Below the pieces are notes generated by a model. That model saw only the letters and a list, made by a program, of their open reading frames with translations, had not been told where the DNA came from and did no database searches. Position numbers and translations under genes: made by a program. 64,000 nucleotides of DNA from the NCBI GenBank assembly GCA_034414595.1, contig DAOULY010000017.1:101216-165215 (forward strand). Reading direction: 5' to 3'. Below, piece by piece: positions 35,896 to 45,400 of the stretch (position 1 is its first letter; the number at the start of each line of letters is the position of its first letter). This DNA comes from DAOULY01 sp034414595 (GTDB lineage: Bacteria > Chloroflexota > Dehalococcoidia > SZUA-161 > JAUWZY01).

Positions 35896-38265
35896 CTAAG
35901 CTGCTTGCTCCTTTGCCATTCTTGCCAGATCGAGACGGTTAATGTAGCGAATCCCTGGAACCTGAGAGACCAGCATGATCAATATGACCAGCCCAATGGT
36001 CAGTAGGTAGGTTCGGGGATAGATGGACAGATCGAAGCTCATCATGTCGCTCTGGAAGAGACTGAAGAAGTACAGTGATAGGGCATAGCCCAGAAGAATT
36101 CCCGGGACAAGCCCTGCTAATCCCAGCAACAGGTTCTCAATGGTGAGCATAGCACCAATCCTGCCTTTGCCTTCCCCCAGGGTGCGCATAGTGGCGCTCT
36201 CGCGGCGGCGCTCCAGAATATTCACGGTGACGGTGGTAAAGACAATGGCCAGGGACAGCGCAGCACCGAATCCGAGCATTACCCACATCATGCCACGAAA
36301 CAATCCCATCAGATCGTTGACCATTTCTTGGCTTTCCGTGGTAAGCTCGACAGAGGCAACGTCTGGAATCTGGTAGGCTTTTTCCCTGATAGAATCCAGA
36401 CGCCCTGGCTCGACACCCAACATGAGGCCACTGATCACGGACTGGCCTCCGGCGAGTTCCTGCGCCTGCTCTAGAGTTACATAGCCAAAGCTGCCCATGG
36501 GCTGCTTTACGAATCCAGCTACGTCAAGCTGCTGGAGAGCAGAGGAGGAGCTTAGGGTGATAATATCGCCAGTATCTATGTCCAGCTCACTGCGCAAACC
36601 TTCGCTTAGCAGGATTTCTCCATCATTAATATCTACGCGATCCCCAGCGGTGGAGTACAAACCATAAAGTTCAGAGTCTGGGGGAAGCCCTACCGCCAGC
36701 GTGGAATAGGTCTTATCTTGGTGCTCCAGTCTGGTCGGGATCTGAAGAACAGGTTCAAGTTTCTCTACCTCGTCCCAGCTCTTTACTTGCTCACTCAAGG
36801 TTGCTGGCTGGAGTTGGGCGAAATCGATCTTCGCATCGTACCTTTGAATCTGGTTGAATTGTAGGTTCATTAGAGAGTCAATGGAATCAATGAAGACGGC
36901 CGAAACCAAGATTAAGCTGATGCCGAAGGCAACGCCGATGACGGTGTAGAGGCTGCGGCGACGGCTGCGAAAGATGTTGCGCAGTGGTATTTTCCACAGG
37001 AGAGACAGCCTGGCAAAGAAGGGTAATATACGTTCTAGCATAAGCTTTCTGCCGGCAGCTGGGGGTGGTGTACGCATGGCCTCGGCGGGGTTGAGGCGGG
37101 AGGCGACGTAGGCAGGGATAATCCCACCGATGACGCAGGGGAAAATCCCTGCAAATAGGCCTTCTTCTATCGCTAGCCACTCTATCCAGCCCATTTTTGT
37201 GATGGTGTAAGGAAGCCCTAGCATCCCAACGTAGAGCTTGGTCACAAGCGCTGAGAGCAGATAGCCAGCTACAGTCCCGGCGATAGCCCCCACGATTCCG
37301 ATGGTGAGGGCAAAGCTCAGGTAATGAACGAGGAGCTGGCGACGGGAATAGCCAACTGCCCGCATCAGGCCGATCTGTGACCTCTGATTGTGGACGATTC
37401 TAGTGAGTAGAATATACGTGGCCAGTGCCCCCACGATGAGGAAGAGAGCGGGAAAGGCCTCGGCAATTTCCCCGAATCCTTGCAAGTCCATGCTGAGGGC
37501 AGCATTGCTCGGTTGGTCTTCACGGGTGACTACGTCGGTTACCCCGTAGGGCTCCAGTGTCTCTTCAACGGCGGTAATTATTGTGTTCCTGTCCGCTCCA
37601 GCATCAATGAGAAAGCAAAACTGGTTTACAATCTGTTTCCCGAGGAGCCCGGTCGCCGTGTCATGAGTGACGAAGACAACTCCAAAAGTTTCAGGAGAGG
37701 CCAGTAGTTCCTGACGACTCTTGGCAGGCCATATGTACTCCGGGCTGGTGGCGATTCCGGCAACGCTGAGGTTCGTTTTCTGGTTATTCACTGTGAGCGA
37801 TACGGCATCCCCAAGATTCAATCCATGATGTTCGGCGAAGCTCTTTTCCACCAGCAGGACGTCAATGTCGCCAGTGTGGAAGTACGAGCCCTGTTCCACT
37901 TTGATATCGTTGACTGCGGCGCGTGAATCCGATGGCAGCGATATCACCCGTGCCAGTACCTTTTTGGTGTCCTCGCCAGGAAGAGTAAGGGCGACGTCGA
38001 TGTTCACTCTGCCGGTAACGGCCTTGACACCTGGGATCAGTTTTAACTCATCGACAGTTCCCATTGGAGCTTCCACGACTTTGACTGTGAAATCAGCAAA
38101 GCTGAGCCTTTCATATGTGTAGTTATAGGAGGTTTTCAGATTGCGGTAGCCTAGGAAAGAGGCGTTGAAAAGAGCGACACCGAGGAAGATGACCATGGCC
38201 ACCGCGAGGAACAGCCATTTGGAGTTGGCGAGGTCTCGAACAAGTTTACGCTGAAGCTTGTTCAC
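35896..38265 (-). CDS. ABC transporter permease with two FtsX domains (MacB-like)
   Basis: A 789-residue permease. After TM1 near residues 16-36 comes a large extracytoplasmic domain (about 50-260), then three helices of the first FtsX domain ('FPALFLIVGALATYILLTRI', 'LLVHYLSFALTIGIVGAIAG'), a second TM/extracytoplasmic unit from about 430, and a last three-helix FtsX domain ending 'TYLLTIGLVILIMLVSQVPG'. It forms the membrane part of a MacB/LolE-type exporter with the ATPase encoded 6 bases upstream. Substrate is probably a lipid, peptide or drug. Confidence 0.9.
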   Translation of the reverse strand: MNKLQRKLVRDLANSKWLFLAVAMVIFLGVALFNASFLGYRNLKTSYNYTYERLSFADFTVKVVEAPMGTVDELKLIPGVKAVTGRVNIDVALTLPGEDTKKVLARVISLPSDSRAAVNDIKVEQGSYFHTGDIDVLLVEKSFAEHHGLNLGDAVSLTVNNQKTNLSVAGIATSPEYIWPAKSRQELLASPETFGVVFVTHDTATGLLGKQIVNQFCFLIDAGADRNTIITAVEETLEPYGVTDVVTREDQPSNAALSMDLQGFGEIAEAFPALFLIVGALATYILLTRIVHNQRSQIGLMRAVGYSRRQLLVHYLSFALTIGIVGAIAGTVAGYLLSALVTKLYVGMLGLPYTITKMGWIEWLAIEEGLFAGIFPCVIGGIIPAYVASRLNPAEAMRTPPPAAGRKLMLERILPFFARLSLLWKIPLRNIFRSRRRSLYTVIGVAFGISLILVSAVFIDSIDSLMNLQFNQIQRYDAKIDFAQLQPATLSEQVKSWDEVEKLEPVLQIPTRLEHQDKTYSTLAVGLPPDSELYGLYSTAGDRVDINDGEILLSEGLRSELDIDTGDIITLSSSSALQQLDVAGFVKQPMGSFGYVTLEQAQELAGGQSVISGLMLGVEPGRLDSIREKAYQIPDVASVELTTESQEMVNDLMGLFRGMMWVMLGFGAALSLAIVFTTVTVNILERRRESATMRTLGEGKGRIGAMLTIENLLLGLAGLVPGILLGYALSLYFFSLFQSDMMSFDLSIYPRTYLLTIGLVILIMLVSQVPGIRYINRLDLARMAKEQAA

Positions 38266-38271
38266 GATGCC

Positions 38272-39003
38272 CTACCACCTCAACTCCTGTGGGTCGACAG
38301 GGGATTGATTTTCCTTGACTTCAACTACTTCACCACTGCGGAGTCGTATTACCCTATGGGCTATATCACCAATAGCTGTATTGTGCGTGACGACGAGAAC
38401 AGTCTTGTGATCGACTTCGTTTATCTTCCGCATGGCGCTCAAGATGTGCTTCCCGGTCTCGAAATCAAGCTCGCCGGTAGGCTCGTCGCAGAGCAGTATC
38501 GGCGGATCCTTTACCAGGGCTCTGGCTATGGCCACCCTTTGCTGCTCCCCGCCGGAGAGCTCGCTGGGGTAATGGTCGGCACGGTCCCCGAGCCCAACCA
38601 CTTCTAGAACCTCTGAAACGTCTCTGGGTTTCTCCACTAGCTCGGCAGCAAATTCAACGTTTTCCCTAGCTGTTAGCGTCGGGATAAGATTGAAGAACTG
38701 GAAGACGAAGCCGATGTGGTTGCGACGATAAAGAGTCAGTCCCTTCTCGTTCAAAGCGGTGATGTCAATGCCATCTACAGAGATCCTGCCTGAGGTGGGA
38801 GAGTCTATACCCCCAATGATGTTTAGCAGCGTGGTTTTGCCCGAGCCGCTTGGGCCCAGAATGACAATGAACTCTCCCCTGACTATGTTGACTGTTACGC
38901 CTCTGAGAGCCTTAACCTCAACCAGGCCCATCTTATATGATCGTGATATGCCCTCTAGTTGCAGAAGGGAATCCCCTGCTTCTCCAAATGTTGGCCTAGA
39001 CAT
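38272..39003 (-). CDS. ABC transporter ATP-binding protein (MacB/LolD-like)
   Basis: A 243-residue ATPase. Walker A 'ILGPSGSGKTTLLNIIGG', Q-loop in 'GFVFQFFNLIPTLTARENV', signature 'ELSGGEQQRVAIARALVK', Walker B 'PPILLCDEPTGELD' and the H-loop 'TVLVVTHNTAIG' are all intact. The ATG at 39003 overlaps the TetR stop codon (ATGTCTAG), so the three genes form one operon; an in-frame TTG at 39018 is less likely. Confidence 0.93.
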   Translation of the reverse strand: MSRPTFGEAGDSLLQLEGISRSYKMGLVEVKALRGVTVNIVRGEFIVILGPSGSGKTTLLNIIGGIDSPTSGRISVDGIDITALNEKGLTLYRRNHIGFVFQFFNLIPTLTARENVEFAAELVEKPRDVSEVLEVVGLGDRADHYPSELSGGEQQRVAIARALVKDPPILLCDEPTGELDFETGKHILSAMRKINEVDHKTVLVVTHNTAIGDIAHRVIRLRSGEVVEVKENQSPVDPQELRW

Positions 39004-39592
39004 CTTGTTCCCCCCCAAAGCTTATAAAGCGCTCTTCAATAACTGCCATAATCTTTTCCTTGTCGTAAATATCGGGCCCCATAGCGACCAGTCCCATGAG
39101 ACCGTCGATAGTAGCAGCATAAAGGGTGGCCACAGCTTCCGGGTTCTTCTCCCCTATGGCGGCAAAAAGCGGCGTTAGGAAATTGATATAATGCCTCATC
39201 CACATAGCGTAGCCAGAGGATACTATTTCGTTCAGTTCTTGCTGACCCGCGATTTGCAGCATGAGGGACACCGCATCTGGATTAGCCTCAGCGGCCTCTA
39301 GGTGACTCTTAGTAATGGCGCGGAGCTTCTCACGCGGCGGTGCGTCGCTCTCTATTATCTTCCCTGCGGGCAGGGTAAGTTGCTCGACTAGATCGTCAAA
39401 GAGTAGGTGAAATATGTCTTGTTTGGATTTGAAATACCAGTATAGGTTGCCCTTGCTGATACCAGCCCTCTCGGCTATGGCATCGACGGTGACGCCGTGA
39501 TAGCCACTGCGGCAGAAAAGCTCCGTGGCAGCAGCGAGTATCTGCTTACGGCGCAGAGATGGTATGTCTTTCCTTTGAACGGGCCTTTCCAT
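38996..39592 (-). CDS. TetR/AcrR-family repressor of the ABC exporter operon
   Basis: A 198-residue regulator. The N-terminal HTH covers 'ILAAATELFCRSGYHGVTVD' and the recognition region 'ERAGISKGNLYWYFKSKQDI'. The C-terminal ligand domain is typical of the AcrR-like group ('VDAIAERAG' entry, then an all-helical region to residue 195). As first gene of the operon it should repress itself and the transporter through the palindrome just upstream, and be released by a transported compound. Confidence 0.92.
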   Translation of the reverse strand: MERPVQRKDIPSLRRKQILAAATELFCRSGYHGVTVDAIAERAGISKGNLYWYFKSKQDIFHLLFDDLVEQLTLPAGKIIESDAPPREKLRAITKSHLEAAEANPDAVSLMLQIAGQQELNEIVSSGYAMWMRHYINFLTPLFAAIGEKNPEAVATLYAATIDGLMGLVAMGPDIYDKEKIMAVIEERFISFGGEQDV

Positions 39593-39597
39593 CTCGA

Positions 39598-39623
39598 TTA
39601 TTGACCGACTGGTCGGTCAATAA
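39598..39623 (-). promoter_or_regulatory. Palindromic operator for the TetR protein
   Basis: Two perfect 12-base arms, TTATTGACCGAC and GTCGGTCAATAA, flank a TG centre. The GACCGAC-x2-GTCGGTC core is a typical TetR-family operator. It lies 6 bases from the repressor start codon and covers the expected transcription start, the right place for autorepression. Confidence 0.88.
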
Positions 39624-39624
39624 A

Positions 39625-39654
39625 AGTATGACATACCATCAGCCGGGCTGTCAA
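39625..39654 (-). promoter_or_regulatory. Promoter of the TetR-ABC-FtsX operon
   Basis: On the minus strand TTGACA (39649-39654) is a perfect -35 and CATACT (39625-39630) a fair -10, 18 bases apart. The operator begins immediately downstream. Confidence 0.65.
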
Positions 39655-39849
39655 GAGTTCTGCAGACCCCTGTCGCCAATTAGCCAATCCGAATAGGCTG
39701 CAATCGGGTTAATAGCTTAATGGAAATAAAGATACCAGGCTCCAGATTCACAAAGCTGGATTGCGTATAGATGACCCAGAATCTGCTGAGCGAGCAGCAA
39801 CAATCATTTGATGATATATTAGTGAGAAGTGAGAAGGAGGTAAGCTCCG

Positions 39850-41064
39850 ATGAAGAAGACAGTAGCTATCTTAGGCACCCTGGACACCAAGGGGGAGGAA
39901 ATCAGGTACATCAAGGAGCGCATCGAAGAAAGGGGATATCAAGCTCTGGTTATAGATGGGGGCATTCTGGGCCATCCCCTGTTCCCACCCGACATCAGTC
40001 GTGAGCAGGTGGCCGAGGCCGCTGGCGCGAGCCTCAAAGAAGTTATTGCTCTCGGCGACGAAAACAGTGGAATTGCTGTGATGGAAAAAGGTGCGGCGAA
40101 GATTATTCAGGAGCTATACTCCTCTGGCAAATTTCATGGCGTTATTGCCTTAGGTGGCACCATGGGCACCTGGCTCGGGCTGGGAGCGATGAGGACATTG
40201 CCGCTCAGTATGCCCAAGCTCATGCTCTCCACCGTGGCGTTCACCCCCTTTGTCACCGCAGGGATGGTGGGCAAGGGCCAGGTAATGGCCGAGTGCGTTG
40301 CCGGGTTATGGGGGCTCAATGTAATAAGCAAAGCGGTGCTTGATAACGCGGTAGGGGCGATTACAGGGATGATAGAGACAGCGAGGGAAATAACCTCGGA
40401 GAAGCCCATAATCGGTATCACTACTATGGGCTCGGCCTGCTTCAATCATGTTCCCCAGCTCAAGCCACAACTGGAAGCGAGGGGCTACGAGGTTGCGGTG
40501 TTCCATACTAGTGGCTTGGGAGGCATGACTCTGGAACGGCTTATCGAGGAAGGTCTGATCGCTGCGTCTTTGGACTTATGCCTCTTCGACCTTGTTTGCC
40601 AGGTAACTGGCTCACCTTACAGCGTAGGACACAGTAGCAGGCTGGAGGCCGCGGTAAAGAAGGGGATACCTCTCATTGCTGCTCCAGGAGGCACGGACAG
40701 TTTCGGCTGGCCGGTGCCAGCTGAAGAAGTGCCAGCTCAGTTAAGAAGCCGCACCGTACGCGGGCACAATCCAAACACCACGTCGGTGATGCCAAGCAAG
40801 GAGGAAAAAGCTGAAGTGGGAAAGCTAATGGCACAGAAGTTAAACCAGGCCACTGGACCAGTAGCTGTAGTTATACCTCTCCGTGGTGTCTCTCGACTTG
40901 ATGAGCCAGGTGGTCTATTGTATGACCCAGAGGGGCGTGAGGCTTTGGCAAATTCGTTTAAGCAACATATTGAGCCAAAGGTTGAGGTTGTGGAGGTAGA
41001 TGCGAGCATCACTGACCCCGCATTTTCTGAGACAGTGATGGCCCTTTTCGATAAGATGATGTGA
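39850..41064 (+). CDS. UPF0261/Tm-1-like ATP-binding protein
   Basis: A 404-residue protein of the UPF0261 family. 'KKTVAILGTLDTKGEEIRYI' is the family's start, 'GVIALGGTMGTWLGLGAMRT' the ATP-binding Gly-rich region shared with the N-terminal part of tomato Tm-1, and 'FHTSGLGGMTLERLIEEGLI' plus 'LIAAPGGTDSFGWPVP' lie in the second half. Ribosome site AGGAGG is strong. Bacterial members are often next to TIM-barrel partners; none is seen here. The biochemical role is not established; binding of ATP and a small acid is the usual expectation. Confidence 0.88.
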   Translation: MKKTVAILGTLDTKGEEIRYIKERIEERGYQALVIDGGILGHPLFPPDISREQVAEAAGASLKEVIALGDENSGIAVMEKGAAKIIQELYSSGKFHGVIALGGTMGTWLGLGAMRTLPLSMPKLMLSTVAFTPFVTAGMVGKGQVMAECVAGLWGLNVISKAVLDNAVGAITGMIETAREITSEKPIIGITTMGSACFNHVPQLKPQLEARGYEVAVFHTSGLGGMTLERLIEEGLIAASLDLCLFDLVCQVTGSPYSVGHSSRLEAAVKKGIPLIAAPGGTDSFGWPVPAEEVPAQLRSRTVRGHNPNTTSVMPSKEEKAEVGKLMAQKLNQATGPVAVVIPLRGVSRLDEPGGLLYDPEGREALANSFKQHIEPKVEVVEVDASITDPAFSETVMALFDKMM

Positions 41065-41475
41065 GTGAAAGGATAGGAATTGTCCTTGTTGCCACTAGGA
41101 CATCCGAAGCCGCCGAACATCATCGAGGCACCATCAGGCATGTCGTCCACTGCCTCTGCGAAGATACTGCATACCTCTTCGCTTTCAGTGGCTCAGCTAC
41201 TGGCTGAACGCAGGTATTCTTAGGACACGTGAGCAGCGGATATATTCCTGCGGTGTAAGAGTACTCTAGTTGGGGGTATTGCACCGAGCATCATTTTATG
41301 CAATCCTTCACGTATACGGGTTATAGTAGAGTAGGACCATAAAAGGGAGTAATGAAAAGCTCTGATGCTCGCAGTAGAAGAGTAGGGGGAGACTTAATGG
41401 CTGGATCAGAGAGTTTAAGCCTGATGAAGTTGCTGCATTTTAGGCTTAGTATCAGAGCAGGGAGGAAGGTGTAGT
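41065..41475 (+). other. Gene-poor stretch of about 410 bp before egtD
   Basis: No supported gene. A 40-codon frame at 41352-41474 ends one base before the egtD start and could be a leader peptide, but it has no recognisable features. TTGCA/TGCAA arms near 41279-41303 form only a weak inverted repeat. Confidence 0.35.
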
Positions 41476-42465
41476 ATGGGCACCAAAGGGGATAAAAGGG
41501 TTCGGCTGCATGATTTTGCGCCGAGGCAGGACTGCTTTCGTGCCGAAGTCCTGAGCGGCCTGCTAAAATCGCAAAAAGAACTGCCCTCTAAGTATTTCTA
41601 CGATGAGCAAGGCTCTTCTTTATTCGACCGTATCTGCAACCTGGATGAATACTATATCCCTCGGACGGAAGTGGCGATCATGGAGGCTTATGTCGAAGAA
41701 ATGGCCGCTTCCCTCGGGCCTGATGTCCTCCTCATTGAGTACGGCAACGGGAACAGCATGAAAACGCGCATCTTGTTGGACCACCTGCATGAGCTTGCTG
41801 CTTATGTTCCAATAGACATCTCCCGAGAGCAGCTGCTGTGCACGGCGAAGGAACTCGTCTCGGACTACTCTGGCCTAGAGGTGCTTCCAGTCTGCGCCGA
41901 CTACACCCGTGATTTCGAGCTACCTGATGCAACTAAGCCGCCAGCGCGCAGAGTGGCCTATTTCCCTGGCTCAACAATCGGGAACCTTGATCCGGTGTCA
42001 GCCAAGCAATTCCTGGAACGCATTGCTGGGATGTGTGGTCCGCGCGGCGGACTGCTTATTGGCGTGGACCTGAAGAAAGACCCATGCGTGCTCCACCGCG
42101 CCTACAACGATCATCGGGGGGTCACTGCTGCTTTCAACTTCAATCTGCTTGAGCGAATAAACCGTGAACTTGACGGCGATTTCCGACTCGATTGCTTTGA
42201 ACACTATGCCTTCTACAATCCGAGGGAAGGACGGGTTGAGATGCACCTTGTGAGCCTAAGAGACCAGACCGTACAACTGGACAATGTGAACATCGCCTTT
42301 GCCAGGGGTGAGAGTATCTGGACAGAGAGCTCGTACAAATTCACTCTTGGTGAGTTTCGGCAGTTAGCTGCCGCTGCGGGATTCAAAGTCGAGCAGGTCT
42401 GGACCGATGAGCAACAGTGGTTCAGTGTTCATTATCTTGTGAACAGAGGATGGGGGACCTCATAG
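41476..42465 (+). CDS. egtD: L-histidine N-alpha-methyltransferase family protein (EgtD-like)
   Basis: A 329-residue member of the DUF2260/EgtD family. 'LPSKYFYDEQGSSLFDRICN' and 'DEYYIPRTEVAIME' match the family's substrate lid, 'VLLIEYGNGNSMKTRILLDH' is SAM motif I, and 'YFPGSTIGNLDPVSAKQFLE' is the diagnostic F-x-G-S-T-I-G-N phrase. EgtD trimethylates histidine to hercynine on the ergothioneine route. No EgtB sulfoxide synthase, EgtC or EgtE is adjacent. A GGAGGAAGG ribosome site supports the ATG. Its stop is 22 bases from that of the convergent fusion gene. Confidence 0.87.
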   Translation: MGTKGDKRVRLHDFAPRQDCFRAEVLSGLLKSQKELPSKYFYDEQGSSLFDRICNLDEYYIPRTEVAIMEAYVEEMAASLGPDVLLIEYGNGNSMKTRILLDHLHELAAYVPIDISREQLLCTAKELVSDYSGLEVLPVCADYTRDFELPDATKPPARRVAYFPGSTIGNLDPVSAKQFLERIAGMCGPRGGLLIGVDLKKDPCVLHRAYNDHRGVTAAFNFNLLERINRELDGDFRLDCFEHYAFYNPREGRVEMHLVSLRDQTVQLDNVNIAFARGESIWTESSYKFTLGEFRQLAAAAGFKVEQVWTDEQQWFSVHYLVNRGWGTS

Positions 42466-42486
42466 GAGAAGAACGGAAGAGTACCT

Positions 42487-45400
42487 TTACTTGCAGGGAA
42501 TCAACCGGACCATGGTTTCCATCTCTTCCAGCACCTGCGCCAGTGCGGTAACAGTCTCATCGATGTCTTCCTCTGTCGTGCTACGAGATAGCGAAAAGCG
42601 CACGGCGCAATGGGCTTCTTCTTCAGTGCGGCCCATGGCCATAAGCACATGTGTGGGCTCCGGAGAGCCTGATTTGCATGCAGATCCCGAAGAAAGACAG
42701 ATGCCAAGCTGGTCCAGTGCCAGGACCAGCGATTCGCCACGGAGTCCCGGCAGCGTCAGATTGAGCGTATTGGGCAGACGGTGTTCCGGATGACCGTTCA
42801 ATATGGCATCTGGCACCAGTTCCTTGATGCCAACCTCCAATTTGTCTCGCAGCGATTTTATCCTTTCAGAGTCTTGTAGGGCATGAGTTGCCAGCTCGGC
42901 TGCTTTGCCCAGGCCCACAATACCCGGGACGTTTTCCGTTCCTGCTCGCAGCCCGCTCTCTTGCTTGCCGCCATGGATGAGTGGCTCCAGCGCGACACCC
43001 TTACGCACATACAGGGCCCCAATGCCCTTCGGAGCATGGAATTTGTGACCGGAGATGCTGAGTATATCCACACCGAGGTCTTTCACATCCACCTCGATCT
43101 TACCGATGGCCTGGACGGCATCGGTATGGAACAGAATTCCTCTTTCGTGGGCGATGGCACACAACTCCTTAATCGGCATGATCGTGCCCACCTCGTTGTT
43201 AGCCATCATGATGGAGATAAGGATGGTGTCGTCTGTGATGGCTTTTCTTAACTTACCGGGGGCAAGCCAGCCGTTTCTGTCCACTTCAAGATAGGTGACC
43301 TTGTATCCAAGATTCTCCATGAATTTGCACGTGCTTAGGACAGCCGGGTGCTCGATGCTGGTAGTGACGATATGATTGCCCCTGCCACTCTGGGCGAAGG
43401 CAATTCCTTTGATAGCCAAGTTATTCGCTTCGGAGCCTCCGCTGGTGAAGATGATTCTCCGCGGCTGAGAGTTGATCAACTTGGCCACTTGGCGACGGGC
43501 TCTCTCTATGGCTTCCTGTGCCTCTCTGCCCATGCCGTGGATAGCAGATGGATTGCCTTGGGCCGTTTCGATATAGGGCAACATGGCCTCCCGCACCGCA
43601 TCGGCCATGTGGGTAGTAGCGTTGTTGTCGAGATAGATCAGTCTGTCAAGCTTGTTTGTTCGGATCTGGGGTATGACCAGGTTCAGGTCGCACGCTGCCA
43701 CTTGCTTGTTAGCTGCGAGACGGGTCTTCTCCGTGCCTTGCTCGATCTTCACAACATCGCATAGTAGGGCCTTGTAGACTGGAAAACCAGAGATTTGATC
43801 ATAGTTGGTGACATCGGTGAGTTCGTTGACGTTCCACTCTTGCCATGCTTCGGGACCCACAGGCGTGCCGCCACCCATGTTACATTCAATGGCCCCTTTC
43901 ATAATATCACTGGAAACTCGCGCTCTGAAAGGCACAGCACCTCGGGGAGTCCTTACTTCCACCAGATCGCCACTCTCGACCGCTCGCTCCTCAGCATCCT
44001 CGACATTGATCTCCATAATTGGCTCTGGATTGTCCCTTAGCAAGCCCTCGATGCCGTGGTGTTGCGAGCGGAAATCGGTTTGGGGACGGGCGCCGGAGTT
44101 GAATACCAGTGGGAACTTCTGCGTCAGCTTCTGGCTGGCCAGTGGCCCTTCTGAAGGCTCGGTGTACTTGGGCAATGGCTCGTAGCCGTATTCTTCCAGA
44201 ATTGTGGACCAAATCTCAAATTTACCCGTAGGGGTGTCAAATCCGGGCTTGCCATCCTTGCGCAGGCCCCCTTTTTGCCATTTCTTGTACTCCATCATGG
44301 GTGTTGGCAGCTTAACCCAGCCGCCAGACGCTTTCACATCTTCAAGAGTATATCCAGAGCCTTCCAAAGCGAGGCGGATCATCTCCTCTTCAGTCTGGGG
44401 ATATAGATGCCCGTAGCCCAGACGTTTTGCCAACTCGGCCATGATTAGATAATCGTTGCGCGCTTCCTCCACTGGCTCGATTAGTTTTTCCCTCAGACGG
44501 AAGACGGGCCCATAAGTCATGTAGGAGTCGATCTCAAACATGGTGGTGGCCGGTAGAACGATATCGGCATAGGCAGCATCGGCGGTGAGTTGACGATCAA
44601 TGCACACCAGGAATTCTATGTTTGCCAGAGTCTCGCGCCAGACTGAGGTCTGTGGCCAAGAGGTGAGTAGAGAAGCGCCGTCGATGAGCAGACCTCGGAT
44701 ACGATATGGTTCCTGCTTCAGCACGGAATCCACCAGCCCGATGGCATGGGACTCACCGCGATAGTTGCTGTAGATGGGAAACGTCTCCCGGGCCACTGCC
44801 AGGCCTATATTGGGGTTCTCTTGATTGCAGGAACGATTGATGGGGAAATTGCTGTTCAGCATGGAGAGGCCGATACCGCCGGGCATGTCGAGTTGACCAG
44901 CCAGAGCAAGCAGGGTAAATACAGCCCGGATAGCTTGAACCCCGCTATTGGAATACTCCAGGCCAGTGTACATTAATAGGGAAGCACCACTGGCTTTGTA
45001 GACGCGACGGGCCAGGTCTCTAATGGTGTCCGCGGGCACCCAGGTGATGGCCTCAGCCACCTCAGGGCGGAAGTGCTGGACATAGGTTTTCAACTCTTCA
45101 AAGCCATGGCACCAGTTCTCGGCGAAGTCTTCGTCGTAGAGCTCCTCGTCGATCATCACTTGGATCATGCTTAAGGCGAAGGCACCATCGGTGCCGGGCC
45201 GTATGGTGATCCACTGGGCGTTGCTACGGACCGTGGTCTCGGTGCGGCGGGGATCTATCACCACGATATCGGCGCCTCGCATTGCTGCGGCTTCCAGTCG
45301 CAGCATATCAATGGGGGGAGAATCAGCGGCTGGGTTGGTGCCCCACACAAATACCATCTCGGCATCCTCAATGGGTGAGAACATGTTGATTTGCATCCTG

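Noticed and set aside
35661..35942. A 93-codon plus-strand frame between the MMPL gene and the ABC permease
   Set aside because: It overlaps the ends of both real genes, has no ribosome site and matches nothing I know.
41352..41474. A 40-codon frame ending one base before egtD
   Set aside because: Weak start signal and no recognisable features; kept only as a remark on the intergenic region.
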